This document shows, piece by piece, positions 1-8,261 of a stretch of DNA of 14,662 nt. The position numbers and the translations under genes are program-made. This DNA comes from Jimgerdemannia flammicorona (taxonomy: Eukaryota > Mucoromycota > Endogonomycetes > Endogonales > Endogonaceae). The stretch covers positions 1-14,662 of the forward strand of contig RBNI01004095.1 of the NCBI GenBank assembly GCA_003990745.1, given 5' to 3'. Position 1 is the stretch's first letter, and each line of letters begins with the position of its first letter. Under the pieces are notes generated by a model. That model did no database searches, was not told the origin of the DNA, and saw nothing but the letters and a program-made list of their open reading frames with translations.

Positions 1-600
1 ACTATGAATAGTATAAGTTTTGTTCCAAGATAGATATGGAGAGCTTTTCAAAAGTAACTGGTAAACTTCAAATCTCAGTTACTAATAATGATCTTTAGAA
101 GACCATGATAGCAGAAGATGTTGTCAAACAAGAGTATGGCTATATCTGGTGCTGTGATAGTAGTAGTAGTTAGTACAAAATAGGCTTATTTACTGAGATC
201 TATGAAAATAATAATTACATCTTTCCCATTCTTGGTTCAGGGTAGTTGTACAATAAAGTCTATAGAGATTTATTTCTAATTGGCAGATGGTACTGGGATA
301 GGGTGGAGTAGGCCAGATTTTGCTAGTGTTGAGGACTTATTGTATTAGCAGACATTATAGAAAGTAATATAGGTCTTTAACTAATCTACCATATAGAGCC
401 AATAGAAGTTTTGGAAAATAACTTTATAGTATTTGTCAAATCCTAAATATCCAGCTATAGAGATATCATGACATTCAAACAGGATAGTTCTTTAGAAATC
501 TTGATTGTTTAGAATATACAATTTATCTCTATAATAGATAGTATTATTCTTTAATTGATATTAATAATACTAGATATATTTGTCAATATTATCACTACTT
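1..600 (-). pseudogene. Copy 1 integrase relic (core N-terminal half and zinc-binding domain; truncated by window edge)
   Basis: The sequence corresponds to copy 2 positions 9478-10080. In translation order it covers the linker after RNase H, the HHCC zinc-binding domain (around 300-480) and the start of the catalytic core with the first Asp and SDRD regions. The window edge cuts it before the third acidic residue (the DGQTE motif), so that part is not visible. Stop codons occur in all frames, mostly where copy 2 has Trp or Gln codons. In an intact element the integrase would insert the cDNA into host chromatin. This copy is clearly non-coding; the assignment rests on nucleotide alignment to copy 2 rather than on a surviving open frame. 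Confidence 0.85.
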
Positions 601-1456
601 AGGATTTCTCAAAGTACTTGAGCTTCTTTATCATTAGCATATACTATAATAATTTGTTCCATAATAGAGTTGGTAATCAAGATGAGGGTTTGGATAATTT
701 TTTCAATTTATGGTCTAGAAATTGCATTGGCAATAATATTTTTCTTACCAGAGTAATACTGGATTTCATAGTCTAAATTGGTGAGAACTTTCATTTATCT
801 AGCTTGCTTTTGAGAAAGGGTAGCCTGGGTCTTAATGTTGATTAATGATTTGTAGTCTGTTAAAATAGTGAAGTATACTTCTTTAAGATATGGTCACTAT
901 TTAATCAGAGGTCTATGATGACTAATATTTCCTTTTTATAGGTTATATAGTTAATTTCAATATCATTGAACTTGTGAGAATGATAGGCTACAGGATATTC
1001 TTCTTATATGAGTACTACTCTAAGAGCTAGGTCAGAGGTATTAGTAGTAACTTTATATAAGAGGGCAGGGTTTACTGCTTGAAGTACTGGAGTAGTTATC
1101 AAGGTATCCTTTAGAGCTTAAAAGGCTATATCTTGTTCAGGTTCCTAATTTATAAGATTGTTGAAGTCTTTTTCTTGCTTTGCAGTCTAAGGCTATTCTT
1201 CTTTTTTACTATACTTAATTATTTGGATGAGAGTAGTAGCAATCTTGGTAAAGTTTATAATAAATTATCAGTAATAGTTTGCTAGTCCTAGGAATAACTG
1301 AAGGTCTTTCAACTTCTTAGGTCTGGGCCAATTCTTGATTGTAGAGATTTTGCTAGGGTCTACTTTGATTCTATTAGGAGTAATAATATGTCTAAGAAAT
1401 TAAATTTCTTTCAGAAGAAATTCACATTTGCTGAGTTTTGTAAAGAGTTGATTTTC
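601..1456 (-). pseudogene. Copy 1 RNase H / RT-connection relic
   Basis: Aligns with copy 2 positions 10083-10938, which encode the RT connection, thumb and RNase H domain. The frame is interrupted repeatedly. At several sites copy 1 keeps a Gln codon where copy 2 has a stop (positions matching copy 2 stops at 10561, 10615, 10657 and 10780), so the two copies were damaged independently at these points. Other stops are shared, for example the TGA matching copy 2 at 10375, where the family normally has Arg before PYLEG. No function remains. Confidence 0.85.
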
Positions 1457-2275
1457 TCAAAACTTCAGTAGTACTAGTTCAAGATGTTTAAGATATTTCT
1501 CCAGAGTTTTGCTGAAGACTAGAATGTTGTCAATATAGATAATAACAAATTTGTCTAGATATGGATATAAGATGGTATTTATCAGTATCTGGAAGGTTGC
1601 AAGAGCATTAGTTAAGCCAAAGAGTATAACTAAGAACTTAAAATATCTATAGCAAGTTTGGAAGACTGTCTTGTAGATGTCTTCTTCTTTCATAGCAATT
1701 TGTCAGTAACTATTTTATAGATCAAAAGAGCTCATAAATTGTGAGTTGTTAAGCCTATCAAATATTTCATTAATTTGGAGTAGTAGGTAACAGTTCTTGA
1801 TACATAGTCTGTTTATTGAGATCACAGTAATCAATATATATTCACAGGTCTTCTTTTTTTTTTGATAACAAAGAGGACTAATACTCTATAAGATAATATA
1901 CTGAGTTTAATAAATTCTTATTCTAGGAGTTCATTAATCTCTTTCTTGAGTATATTAATTTCTCTTAGAGATATGTATATACTTGAAGACTGGCTTGACA
2001 TCTGGAATAGTCTTGATGGTACGGTCTACTACTCATTTAGGTGGTAGACCTTTTGAAAGTTTCTTTAGAAATATATCTTAGAATTTCTAAAGTAAGGATC
2101 TAATATAGCTGTCAACTTTGGAAAAGTCTTTTTTAAGGTTTTCAGGTTCTTCTTTAGATGGATAGATAGAGATAGCAAAGAGAGAGCATTTCTTGGACAA
2201 TTTCTTAAGTTGTAGCTTATTAATATGAGTGATCTTTGGTCTAGGGTCACTAGAACTGAGGGGGTCTTTTTTGCC
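1457..2275 (-). pseudogene. Copy 1 reverse transcriptase relic
   Basis: A 78-residue open piece (1457-1693) still reads as RT palm, with FGLTNA and YIDNILVFSK. The catalytic motif is YIDN in place of YIDD, a GAC to AAC change that removes the second catalytic Asp, so the enzyme could not work even if translated. The piece ends in a TGA at 1457-1459, at the same codon as in copy 2 (10939-10941). Further upstream in translation order the fingers region ([16 protein letters not shown] in copy 2) is riddled with stops. A run of T at about 1852-1862 marks a local length change relative to copy 2. Confidence 0.9.
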
Positions 2276-2832
2276 TTGTAGTTTGAAATTATGGTATCTC
2301 TTCTTGATGGTTAGAGAATAGTTTATCCAATCAATCATAGGGTTCTCTTATTTTAACCATAGAGTCTCAAGAATGATTTCATTATCAGGAAGTAGTATGA
2401 TCTGAAGTGTAATATATACTTAGTAGTTATTAATTCAGAAGAGTAGATTGTAGACTTCCTTACTAATGATATGAGAGGTTTTATTAGCTATAACAACTGT
2501 TTAAGTCTATTATACTAGATAGGTCAGAACCTTGAGTCTGTTGGCTATTTCTTCATTAATAAAGTTGTCTGAGATACTGCTATCTATCATAATCTTGACA
2601 GATGCTTGATTAACAAAAGCTTAGAGTATAAGTAGTTTGTCTGATCCAATAGTAGTAATTTCAGTCATAAGAGCTTTCCTTCTATTTATTCTCCTTTGGA
2701 TCAGTTTATTGATACAAGAGAAGCAATTATCAATTATTCAGGAAGAGTACATTCTAACACTATGAGAATATCAGCTACTTGGTACAAATTCATCTTCAAT
2801 TTTCTTATAGAATTGTTCTTCCTTATTTGTAG
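2276..2832 (-). pseudogene. Copy 1 aspartic protease relic
   Basis: Aligns to copy 2 protease (11758-12312). The active-site motif, DSGAS in copy 2, reads as DSSIS here (about 2565-2595): the catalytic Asp remains but the invariant Gly is lost by GGT to AGT. Just downstream a frame from 2338 to 2087 stays open for 83 residues and reads through the point where copy 2 has a TAA (11758-11760), keeping CAA there. This shows that protease and RT were originally one frame. Confidence 0.85.
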
Positions 2833-3305
2833 TAGATTGGGCTAGAGTCTTGTTTGATAAGCTAAATTCTTTAGATCCTTGGATAGTAGGCAGTAGTTCA
2901 GAGACTTCTTTAACTATCAGAGTTGATTCAATTTTCTTAAATAGAATCTGGGCAATATAGAAACCAATAGAGATCTTGAATAGTATCCAACTATGATTTC
3001 AGATAAGGACAATGATTTTGCCTGTGTAATCTTCACCAATAATTCCTCTTTCTACTGAGAGTTCTTTTAATGCTAGACTACTGCAATAGTATATTCTTCT
3101 AATATATTCTTTAGAAATTTGAATGTTAATCTCTATATAAACTTATTTGACTTCTTGATTGAAAACTGTAGCTTCTTTGGCTGCATATAGATCATATCCA
3201 GCTGCTTTTTGACTTCCTTTTATTGGGATCTTAGCAGTTGACCTTAACTTGACAAAGTCTAGTATTTTGGTAGTCAGATTATTGAGGTGATATAGAGTAA
3301 TAATA
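2833..3305 (-). pseudogene. Copy 1 dUTPase relic
   Basis: Aligns to the copy 2 dUTPase segment (12313-12792). Motif 1 survives as AAGYDLYA (about 3190-3215). Motif 3 reads GIIGEDYTGKI in place of GVIDEDYTGEI, so the catalytic Asp is replaced by Gly. Its presence in an independently mutated older copy shows that the dUTPase is a standing part of this element family rather than a one-off capture in copy 2. Confidence 0.8.
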
Positions 3306-4340
3306 GTTGTTCATGTTACTATTTAGAGTTTTTAGTTAGAGTAAGTACTGGCCATGTATTCTGTCTTTCAGTAATAGAAGCATACTTTATTTCTTCAGAG
3401 TTTATTTCTTTCTCTTAGTGAGTTTCTTGAAGCTACTTGGCTGGATGGATTTAGGATTTCAGGGTATCTAACAGGTAGATATAAAGAGAGCTTAAGATAC
3501 TTCATATTTGGATTCTTCTTTCTTGGTCTAAGTTTTTTCCTTATTGTTGAGTTGTCTTCAAGGTATAATTGGTCCAGCTGTTAGAATTCACTTAACTATA
3601 GTCTTAATTCTTACTGGGCATCATTATTGGTAATTATAACCAACTAGGTATTCTTGTTCTTAGATTTTTCTTATAAGCCATTCAGATAGTATATTGAACA
3701 AATGGTCTGCTCTTATACTATTTCATACTTCATCATTGGTAATATATCTTAGGCCAATAGTGTTCAGAAGTAACTTGAGTTTTATATAAAAGGTTTTAAA
3801 TTTCTTCTTATTATATATATTAGATTTGAGATTGTGGAGTTTTACTCAAGATTTGATAATCAGAGTTTCACTATAGTATTGAGCAATTATGAGTTGTTTG
3901 AGTCCAGGAGCTACAGGATGATCTCCATATCCTAGGGCATTATTTGCTGTATTTTGAGTAATAACTACAGATTGAGTATCTTATGTGAGGGATTTTTCAG
4001 GAAAAGTTCACTACTATTCTTCAGTAGGTTCTTAGAAGAATATAATAACTCAATAGACATAGGCCATAGTAGTAGCAAAGAGTTGTTCCAGAGTATGATC
4101 TTGATTATTTGTCAGAAGATGGTCAGTGACTTGTTCATTGGTCCATTGGTTGGCTTTGAAGTTGGTATCAACTATACTAATAAAGCTTTGGACTTCCTAT
4201 ACAGTATCATTGAAGGTAGGTAGACTCAGACTTTTTGTTAGTCAGGTCTATTCAGCTAATACAGTAATAGTTGCTATCATTATGGCTATCTGAGCTGTGG
4301 GATCTAGAATCTATTAGTTTGCTATATTGGTTACTAAAGG
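3306..4340 (-). pseudogene. Copy 1 Gag capsid and zinc-knuckle relic
   Basis: Aligns to copy 2 Gag (12793-13826). The CCHC zinc knuckle (about 3341-3385) has decayed: the second Cys (TGC to TAC), the His (CAC to TAC) and the last Cys (TGC to TAC) all read Tyr, and an internal stop is present. The frame after the knuckle meets a TGA at the exact codon where copy 2 has TAA. Two other TGA stops in the capsid C-terminal part coincide with those of copy 2 (13330 and 13207). Confidence 0.85.
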
Positions 4341-5213
4341 CAGTTAGACTACTGGTAGTAGTATTATTGATATAACTTGAGGTACTGGTGCAGAGTATGA
4401 TGGTGTTCTTTGAGTCTGTATAAGTTGCTAGAGTAACTGTTATAGGTCTAGAGTAAGGACTTAATAGATAACTGTCTGTTATCCTATAGGTATATTTTGT
4501 TCTAAAAGAGGTATATCTTCTTTAGTAGTATATTTGAGATTAAATTCACTGAGATACTCCTCTTTCTCTTTACTTTGGTCTCTATATAATTGAGTTTACT
4601 CAGTATTAAAATAGATAGTATCAGTTATATATCAGATTTCAGATAAACTTAATTCAAAAGCTAGTTCAGATTTAGTATTAGTTTCAGTTTCAGATAGAGC
4701 TATAGCTGGGCCTACTTCTGATTTAAGATCAGGTTGTTGACAAAGAGTTTCTCTTACTTCTTTTTTAAAAATATAGTAGGTCTTATAATTCTGAAAGCAG
4801 TAGTATAAGACAGTCTTGATCCTGGTATAGTAAAATTTAATAGAGTTAAGCTACTTGACTATAGAGGCTTGGACTTTATGGGGAACTAAGATTAGAAAGA
4901 CTACTGCTAGTTGTCCTAGATTACTTAGATTTATAAAGCTAATAAAACTCTTATTGAAAAGAGTAAAGAAGGCTTCTATAAGATCTTCTTCATCTTGACT
5001 TGCAGAGTATAGAGCAAGAAGTTTGGTATATAGGATTTTGCCTATCTGCTGATTTAATTAGAGTACTTCTTTTTGTAGATAAAGTCTGTTCCACTTATTA
5101 TAGGTGTGAAGGTCAAATTGTTCTTGTATGTCAGGTTCAATTCTCTACAGATTATTAGAAAGTTCAGAATGAATTCCAGTTCAGAGAGCTTTATACCAAC
5201 TTGTAGGAATTCT
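4341..5213 (-). pseudogene. Copy 1 N-terminal Gag extension relic
   Basis: Aligns to copy 2 positions 13827-14662 and beyond. It matters because it shows how the extension joins Gag. Around 4337-4349 copy 1 has one base more than copy 2, which puts the extension in the same frame as the capsid. Copy 1 also keeps CAA where copy 2 has the TAA at 13860-13862. Copy 1 further shows about 45 codons of the N-terminal end that lie outside the window in copy 2. No ATG survives; an ATA near 5213 followed by RIPTSWYKAL is a plausible mutated start (ATG to ATA), which is inference. Confidence 0.65.
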
Positions 5214-5271
5214 TATAGAGATTTATAGCAGAGTGAGGAAGTATCTTAAAGCAGAATTAGATTATAAACTA

Positions 5272-5283
5272 TTACTATCAAGT
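5272..5283 (-). promoter_or_regulatory. Candidate tRNA primer binding site, copy 1
   Basis: It lies directly inside the LTR end at 5284. The plus strand reads tactatcaagt, so with a 3-base spacer (agt) the segment tactatca resembles the 3' end of a tRNA ending in GCTACCA (for example initiator Met), with CTACCA to CTATCA and GC to AC as RIP-type changes. The match is short and based on assumed mutations. The intact version should be beyond the right edge in copy 2. Confidence 0.35.
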
Positions 5284-5768
5284 TGTAAGAGGGTTATTTA
5301 TTAAAGTACTGTTATATAGTTCTAGAAGAGTTTTCTAGAAGTTCTAGATATTCTAGAAGACTGTTTTCTTTAGATCAAGATCAATTTCATATAGAGTATA
5401 TTCTCTATACTTATTGATTTCAAGATCAGATTGATATCTCAACCAAAGTCCTATTCAGACTAGTTCTGAATGTTCAGGATTTTCCATATTTCAGAAAGTT
5501 TAAGAAACTAAGATCAGTTTAGTTGAATTGGCATATTACTGCAGACAATATCTAATTAGAAAATTTCATGATATAGTTAGAAGTAAGACCTAATGGGGTA
5601 TAGATTTATTTAAAAGTGGTTTGTGAGTTATTAAATAGGTTTATTTACTATTTATAATATTGCTATACTAGGAGTAGTTGTATGAAGGGATATTGAGAGA
5701 AAGTATTCAGAAGTTCTTATATATTTGGATTTATTTAAGTCTGAGTTTCTGAGATCTAAGAGAGGGGA

Positions 5769-5776
5769 TATTTATA
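5769..5776 (-). promoter_or_regulatory. TATA box in copy 1 LTR
   Basis: The minus strand reads TATAAATA, identical to the box at 6726-6733 in copy 2 and at the same place in the alignment. It is unchanged although the surrounding LTR is heavily mutated, but it contains no C or G, so its survival is not evidence of selection. Confidence 0.5.
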
Positions 5777-5831
5777 CTAATGGAGAGCTATCTAGACTAT
5801 ACTAAATATGAGTATAGCATTTAGTACCTTG

Positions 5832-5924
5832 CTGAGTTGGAATGCAGTTATATAGTATAAGTATGAACTGATATATCAGGAGATCATCTGACTACTGAGT
5901 CAGTATGCAGTTATATTATATAAG
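5832..5924. repeat. Imperfect 63-bp tandem duplication in copy 1 LTR
   Basis: The 30-bp segment at 5832-5861 (starting ctgagttggaatgcag) recurs at 5895-5924 (starting ctgagtcagtatgcag), so the unit is 63 bp. Copy 2 has only one such segment at about 6790-6819 and lacks the intervening 33 bp. Either copy 1 gained a duplication or copy 2 lost one unit by recombination between the direct repeats. Confidence 0.7.
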
Positions 5925-5966
5925 ACTAATCTAACTATACTAATAACTACTAAGCTATCTATAGAT

Positions 5967-6244
5967 TTAGATACTGTCTGGATAGTTTTTGATAAGATCA
6001 CTATTGATAATATTATCTCTGATAAAGTAGTTATCTAGAAAGAAGAATTCTTGGATAATATCTCTCTATTTATTCATATAGTAATAGGTTGGGACTATAT
6101 CATCATTCTATAAGATAGCATCATCTGTCTCATAAGCTAAGTAGAGTGTCAGTAGGTAGAAAAGGAGTACATCATCTTTACTTTTATCAGATTTGCTATC
6201 TGTATATCTTTTATAAGTAATAGTACTATGAGTTGCAGAGTTAT
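5967..6244 (-). pseudogene. Copy 1: C-terminal remnant of the LTR-encoded protein
   Basis: In the frame ending with TAA at 5967-5969 the translation follows the copy 2 LTR protein closely: ATHSTITYKRYTDSKSDKSK, then AYETDDAIL, a TAG at the same codon as copy 2, then YYY, FLDNYFIRD and YPDSI before the terminal stop. The frame is cut at 6244 by the copy 2 terminus. Conservation of frame and of the terminal stop between independently decayed copies supports a real former protein. Confidence 0.7.
6240..6244. repeat. Predicted target site duplication of copy 2 (left half)
   Basis: The five bases gttat immediately precede the TGTAAG terminus of copy 2. Ty3/gypsy insertions usually duplicate 5 bp (sometimes 4). 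The partner should directly follow the 5' LTR of copy 2 outside the window, so this is a prediction from position only. Confidence 0.4.
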
Positions 6245-6725
6245 TGTAAGAGGGTTGCTTTTTTAGGGTAACTGTTACATAGTTCTGGAAGGGTTTTCTG
6301 GAAGTTCTGGATATTCTGGAAGACTGTTTTCTTATGATCAAGATCAATTTCATATGGAGTACATCCTCTATGCTTATTGATTTCAAGATCAGGTTGACGT
6401 CTCAACCAAAGTCCTTTTTTGGACTAGTTCTGGATGTTCAGGATTTTCTGTATTTCAGGAAGTTCAAGAAACTAAGACCAGCTTAGTTGAATTGGCATAT
6501 CGCTGCAGACAATACCCAATTAGGAAATTTCATGACAGGGTTAGGAGTAGGACCTAACGGGGGCAGATTTACTTAAGAGTGGTTTGTGGGTTATCAAATA
6601 GGTTTATTCGCTATTCATGATATTGCTATACTAGAAGTAGTTGTGTGAAGGGTTATTGTGGGGAAGTGCTCAGGGGTTGTGTTCAGATTATTCAGGTCTG
6701 AGATTCTGAGGTCTGGGAGAGGGGG

Positions 6726-6733
6726 TATTTATA
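6726..6733 (-). promoter_or_regulatory. TATA box, probable main LTR promoter
   Basis: The minus strand reads TATAAATA followed by a C/T-rich run (ACCCCCTCTCCC). It lies about 480 bp from the 3' end of the LTR, just after the end of the LTR reading frame, and is present in copy 1 at 5769-5776. The position would give a conventional R-U5 of under 480 bp. Confidence 0.55.
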
Positions 6734-6859
6734 CTAGTGAGGGGCTATCTGGACTATGCTAAATATGAGTGTAGCACTAAGTGCTTTACTGAGTCGGAAT
6801 GCAGTCACGTCGTATAAGGCTAATCTAACTATACTATGACTGTTAGGCTATTTACAGGT

Positions 6860-7957
6860 TTAGGTGCTGTCTGGATAGTCTTCGATGATATCACCATCAT
6901 TTGCTTCATCTCTGATGAAGTAGTCGTCTAGGAAAAGTGGTTTGCGGATTACTTCTCCTTGTTCACTAAGGTAGTAATATATTGGAACTTCATCTCCATC
7001 CTATAGGATAGCATCATCTGTCTCATATGCTGGATAAGGTGTTGGTGGGCAAAGGAGGGGTGTATTGTCTTCACTTTCATCGGATTCGCTGTCTGTGTAC
7101 CTTCTATAGGTTATAGCACTATGAGTCACGGGGTTGTAGTAAGCTGACAGTTGTGGTTCATGTCGCTCATACTCAGGTGGTGGAGTTGTTGGTTTAATCT
7201 CGAGGGTTGTCTAGAGGTACAGGTTGTGTTCTCCAGTCTCTTCATTGTAGTTGAAGTAATCGGGGGTGAATGCAGGTTGGTATTTGTGCCAGTGGTCATT
7301 GTCCCAATAAGTCTCGTATGTGGTTATGAACTGTTGTAAGTTCATTGACAAGGTTGGCAGTGTGATCAGAGTTGGTAGAGATCCTTGGCTTGAGGTCATG
7401 TCGGCGTCAGAGGGATCATTGTCTTCTGCTTCATCTTCGTTGAAGTTGATTATATCATAGATGTCCTTCATGGCATATCCAACTTGGGGCATTTGCAGAA
7501 TGTGGTCGTCAGAGTACAGGAAGGTTCTGTCAGTGGTCTGAACATATTCGAGATACTTGTGGTTGAGTTCTTGTATCATGTCATCGATTTGGCCATAGGA
7601 CAGAGTAGCAACCATTTCGCTGGTAGTAACTTGGAGGCAGGGGATAAAGGTGCTGTACTCATAGAAGAGTTCTCAGTATTTGCGGGCGATGAGCTTCTGG
7701 TGTTGAGACATTTGGGTAATGTCTGTATCATGGTGGTGTTTGACCATGTCTTCTAGGAGGCGGCTGATCTGGTAGTAGCTTGAGATTTGTCCGATCCGGT
7801 GGGCCTCATTAAGCATGTTCAGGGTATTCCATCAGGCTTCCACAAAGTAGAGGGGTGCGAGGCTATGGATATTCATGAGGGGCAGAGTGGATGTGGCTCG
7901 GTTGACAATAGCATTCCAAATATCAGCGCGGATGTGGTTGTAGATCTCGGTGGTCAT
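6860..7957 (-). pseudogene. LTR-encoded protein of about 365 residues, unknown family (four in-frame stops)
   Basis: I do not recognise this protein. A frame runs from ATG at 7955-7957 (MTTEIYNHIRADIW) to TAA at 6860-6862 in the sense direction of the element, entirely inside the LTR. Four internal stops interrupt it: TGA at 7832-7834 and 7673-7675, TAG at 7211-7213 and 7001-7003, all single C-to-T or G-to-A changes from Arg, Gln or Trp codons. In residue order it has a mixed N-terminal part, an acidic run at about 171-186 (NFNEDEAEDNDPSDAD), a Pro-rich segment near 255-265, an Asp/Glu/Ser segment (YTDSESDESED) and a C-terminal FLDDYFIRD block. I see no signal peptide, membrane segment or zinc motif. 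Copy 1 keeps the C-terminal part in frame to the same stop. The A/C-rich leader before the ATG and the TATA box about 70 bp upstream fit a real gene. Confidence 0.68.
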
Positions 7958-8027
7958 GTTTGTGTATTTTGGAAGTTGTGGTTGTTATTTGTTTTGGTTC
8001 TCTGTTTTGATGCATCTTAGGGCTCAG

Positions 8028-8034
8028 TATATAT
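8028..8034 (-). promoter_or_regulatory. TATA box upstream of the LTR reading frame
   Basis: The minus strand reads GCATATATACTGAG about 70 bp before the ATG at 7957. Between them is an A/C-rich, G-poor leader, typical of fungal transcript leaders. The five GTGAYTTC boxes lie just upstream of it. It could drive the LTR protein, or the whole element if the main start is here. Confidence 0.45.
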
Positions 8035-8083
8035 GCATCTGTTCTTGATTGGTAAGATTCCATTTGTGTGAGTCTTGTGTTCC

Positions 8084-8220
8084 GTGACTTCATATTGACT
8101 CAGCTTTGTGTGCTGTGACTTCTGTTTGACTTAGCTTTGTGATCGCACAGGTGATTTCCAGATTTGTTCAGAGGTCGCGTGTGATTTCAGTGGCTTGTTA
8201 AGAGGGTGACATGTGATTTC
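8084..8220. repeat. Five GTGAYTTC boxes about 31 bp apart in U3
   Basis: The plus strand has GTGACTTC at 8084 and 8115, and GTGATTTC at 8151, 8181 and 8213, with spacings of 31, 36, 30 and 32 bp. The first two lie in longer near-repeats that end in gactcagctttgtg and gacttagctttgtg. The group sits between the LTR terminus and the upstream TATA box, where an enhancer would be expected. The binding protein is unknown. Confidence 0.6.
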
Positions 8221-8246
8221 TGTTGCTTAGAGGTTGTGTGCTTACA

Positions 8247-8260
8247 ACTCTCCCCTTCTT
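8247..8260 (-). other. Polypurine tract (plus-strand primer) of copy 2
   Basis: The minus strand reads AAGAAGGGGAGAGT directly followed by the LTR start TGTAAGCAC. A purine run abutting U3 is the hallmark of the plus-strand priming site of LTR elements and fixes the LTR boundary at 8246. Confidence 0.85.
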
Positions 8261-8261
8261 A

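Larger units (their letters stand above)
1..5283 (-). mobile_element. Copy 1: internal region of a heavily mutated Ty3/gypsy chromovirus (3' part beyond left edge)
   Basis: This stretch aligns almost without gaps to the copy 2 interior at an offset of about 9478-9483 (position 1 matches about 9479, position 5170 matches about 14650). Compared with copy 2 it is visibly AT-richer. In a hand-aligned sample of about 60 bp (61-122 against 9539-9600) I count about 8 changes that are G/C in copy 2 and A/T in copy 1, 3 the other way and 1 transversion. Typical replacements are TGG to TAG and CA to TA, the CpA-biased pattern of RIP. No domain is intact: the RT catalytic motif reads YIDNI, the protease motif DSS, and three of the four zinc-knuckle ligands are Tyr. 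The integrase end, chromodomain, 3' untranslated region and 3' LTR would lie to the left of the window. Confidence 0.93.
5284..6244 (-). repeat. Copy 1: 5' LTR, inner 961 bp, truncated by insertion of copy 2
   Basis: It begins with TGTAAG (5284-5289), the same terminus as copy 2's LTR at 6245. It aligns along its whole length to copy 2 positions 6245-about 7137, with many G/C-to-A/T changes. Similarity stops at 6244/6245, in the middle of the LTR-encoded reading frame, where copy 2 begins with its own TGTAAG. The remaining roughly 1.1 kb of this LTR should lie on the far side of copy 2, outside the window. It keeps a TATA box (TATTTATA on the plus strand, 5769-5776) and the last 90-odd codons of the LTR reading frame. 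It has a 63-bp imperfect duplication absent from copy 2. Confidence 0.88.
6245..8246 (-). repeat. Copy 2: complete 3' LTR, 2002 bp
   Basis: The ends are short inverted repeats, TGTAAG at 6245-6250 and CTTACA at 8241-8246. A polypurine tract abuts the right end (8247-8260), which fixes the U3 start on the minus strand. The left end is fixed by the same TGTAAG in copy 1 at 5284 and by the junction with truncated copy 1 sequence. Two kb is long for a fungal Ty3/gypsy LTR. It carries five GTGAYTTC boxes, a TATA box, a reading frame of about 365 codons, and a second TATA box about 480 bp before its 3' end. If transcription starts after the second TATA, U3 is about 1.55 kb and includes the reading frame; if after the first, the frame falls in R-U5 and would head the genomic RNA. 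Confidence 0.87.

Noticed and set aside
6108..6386. Open frame of 92 codons on the minus strand
   Set aside because: It crosses the copy 2/copy 1 junction at 6244/6245: the first part is the end of copy 2's LTR read in an arbitrary frame, the second is the copy 1 LTR protein remnant. It is a chimera made by insertion.
5284..7140. Tandem array or simple direct duplication between the two elements
   Set aside because: The two repeats share their left terminus but not their right one, and the right part of copy 2's LTR ends at a polypurine tract; nested insertion explains this better.
7151..8020. Three plus-strand open frames (7151-7339, 7484-7756, 7787-8020)
   Set aside because: They lie antisense to the LTR-encoded frame, have biased composition typical of shadows, and are not kept in copy 1.
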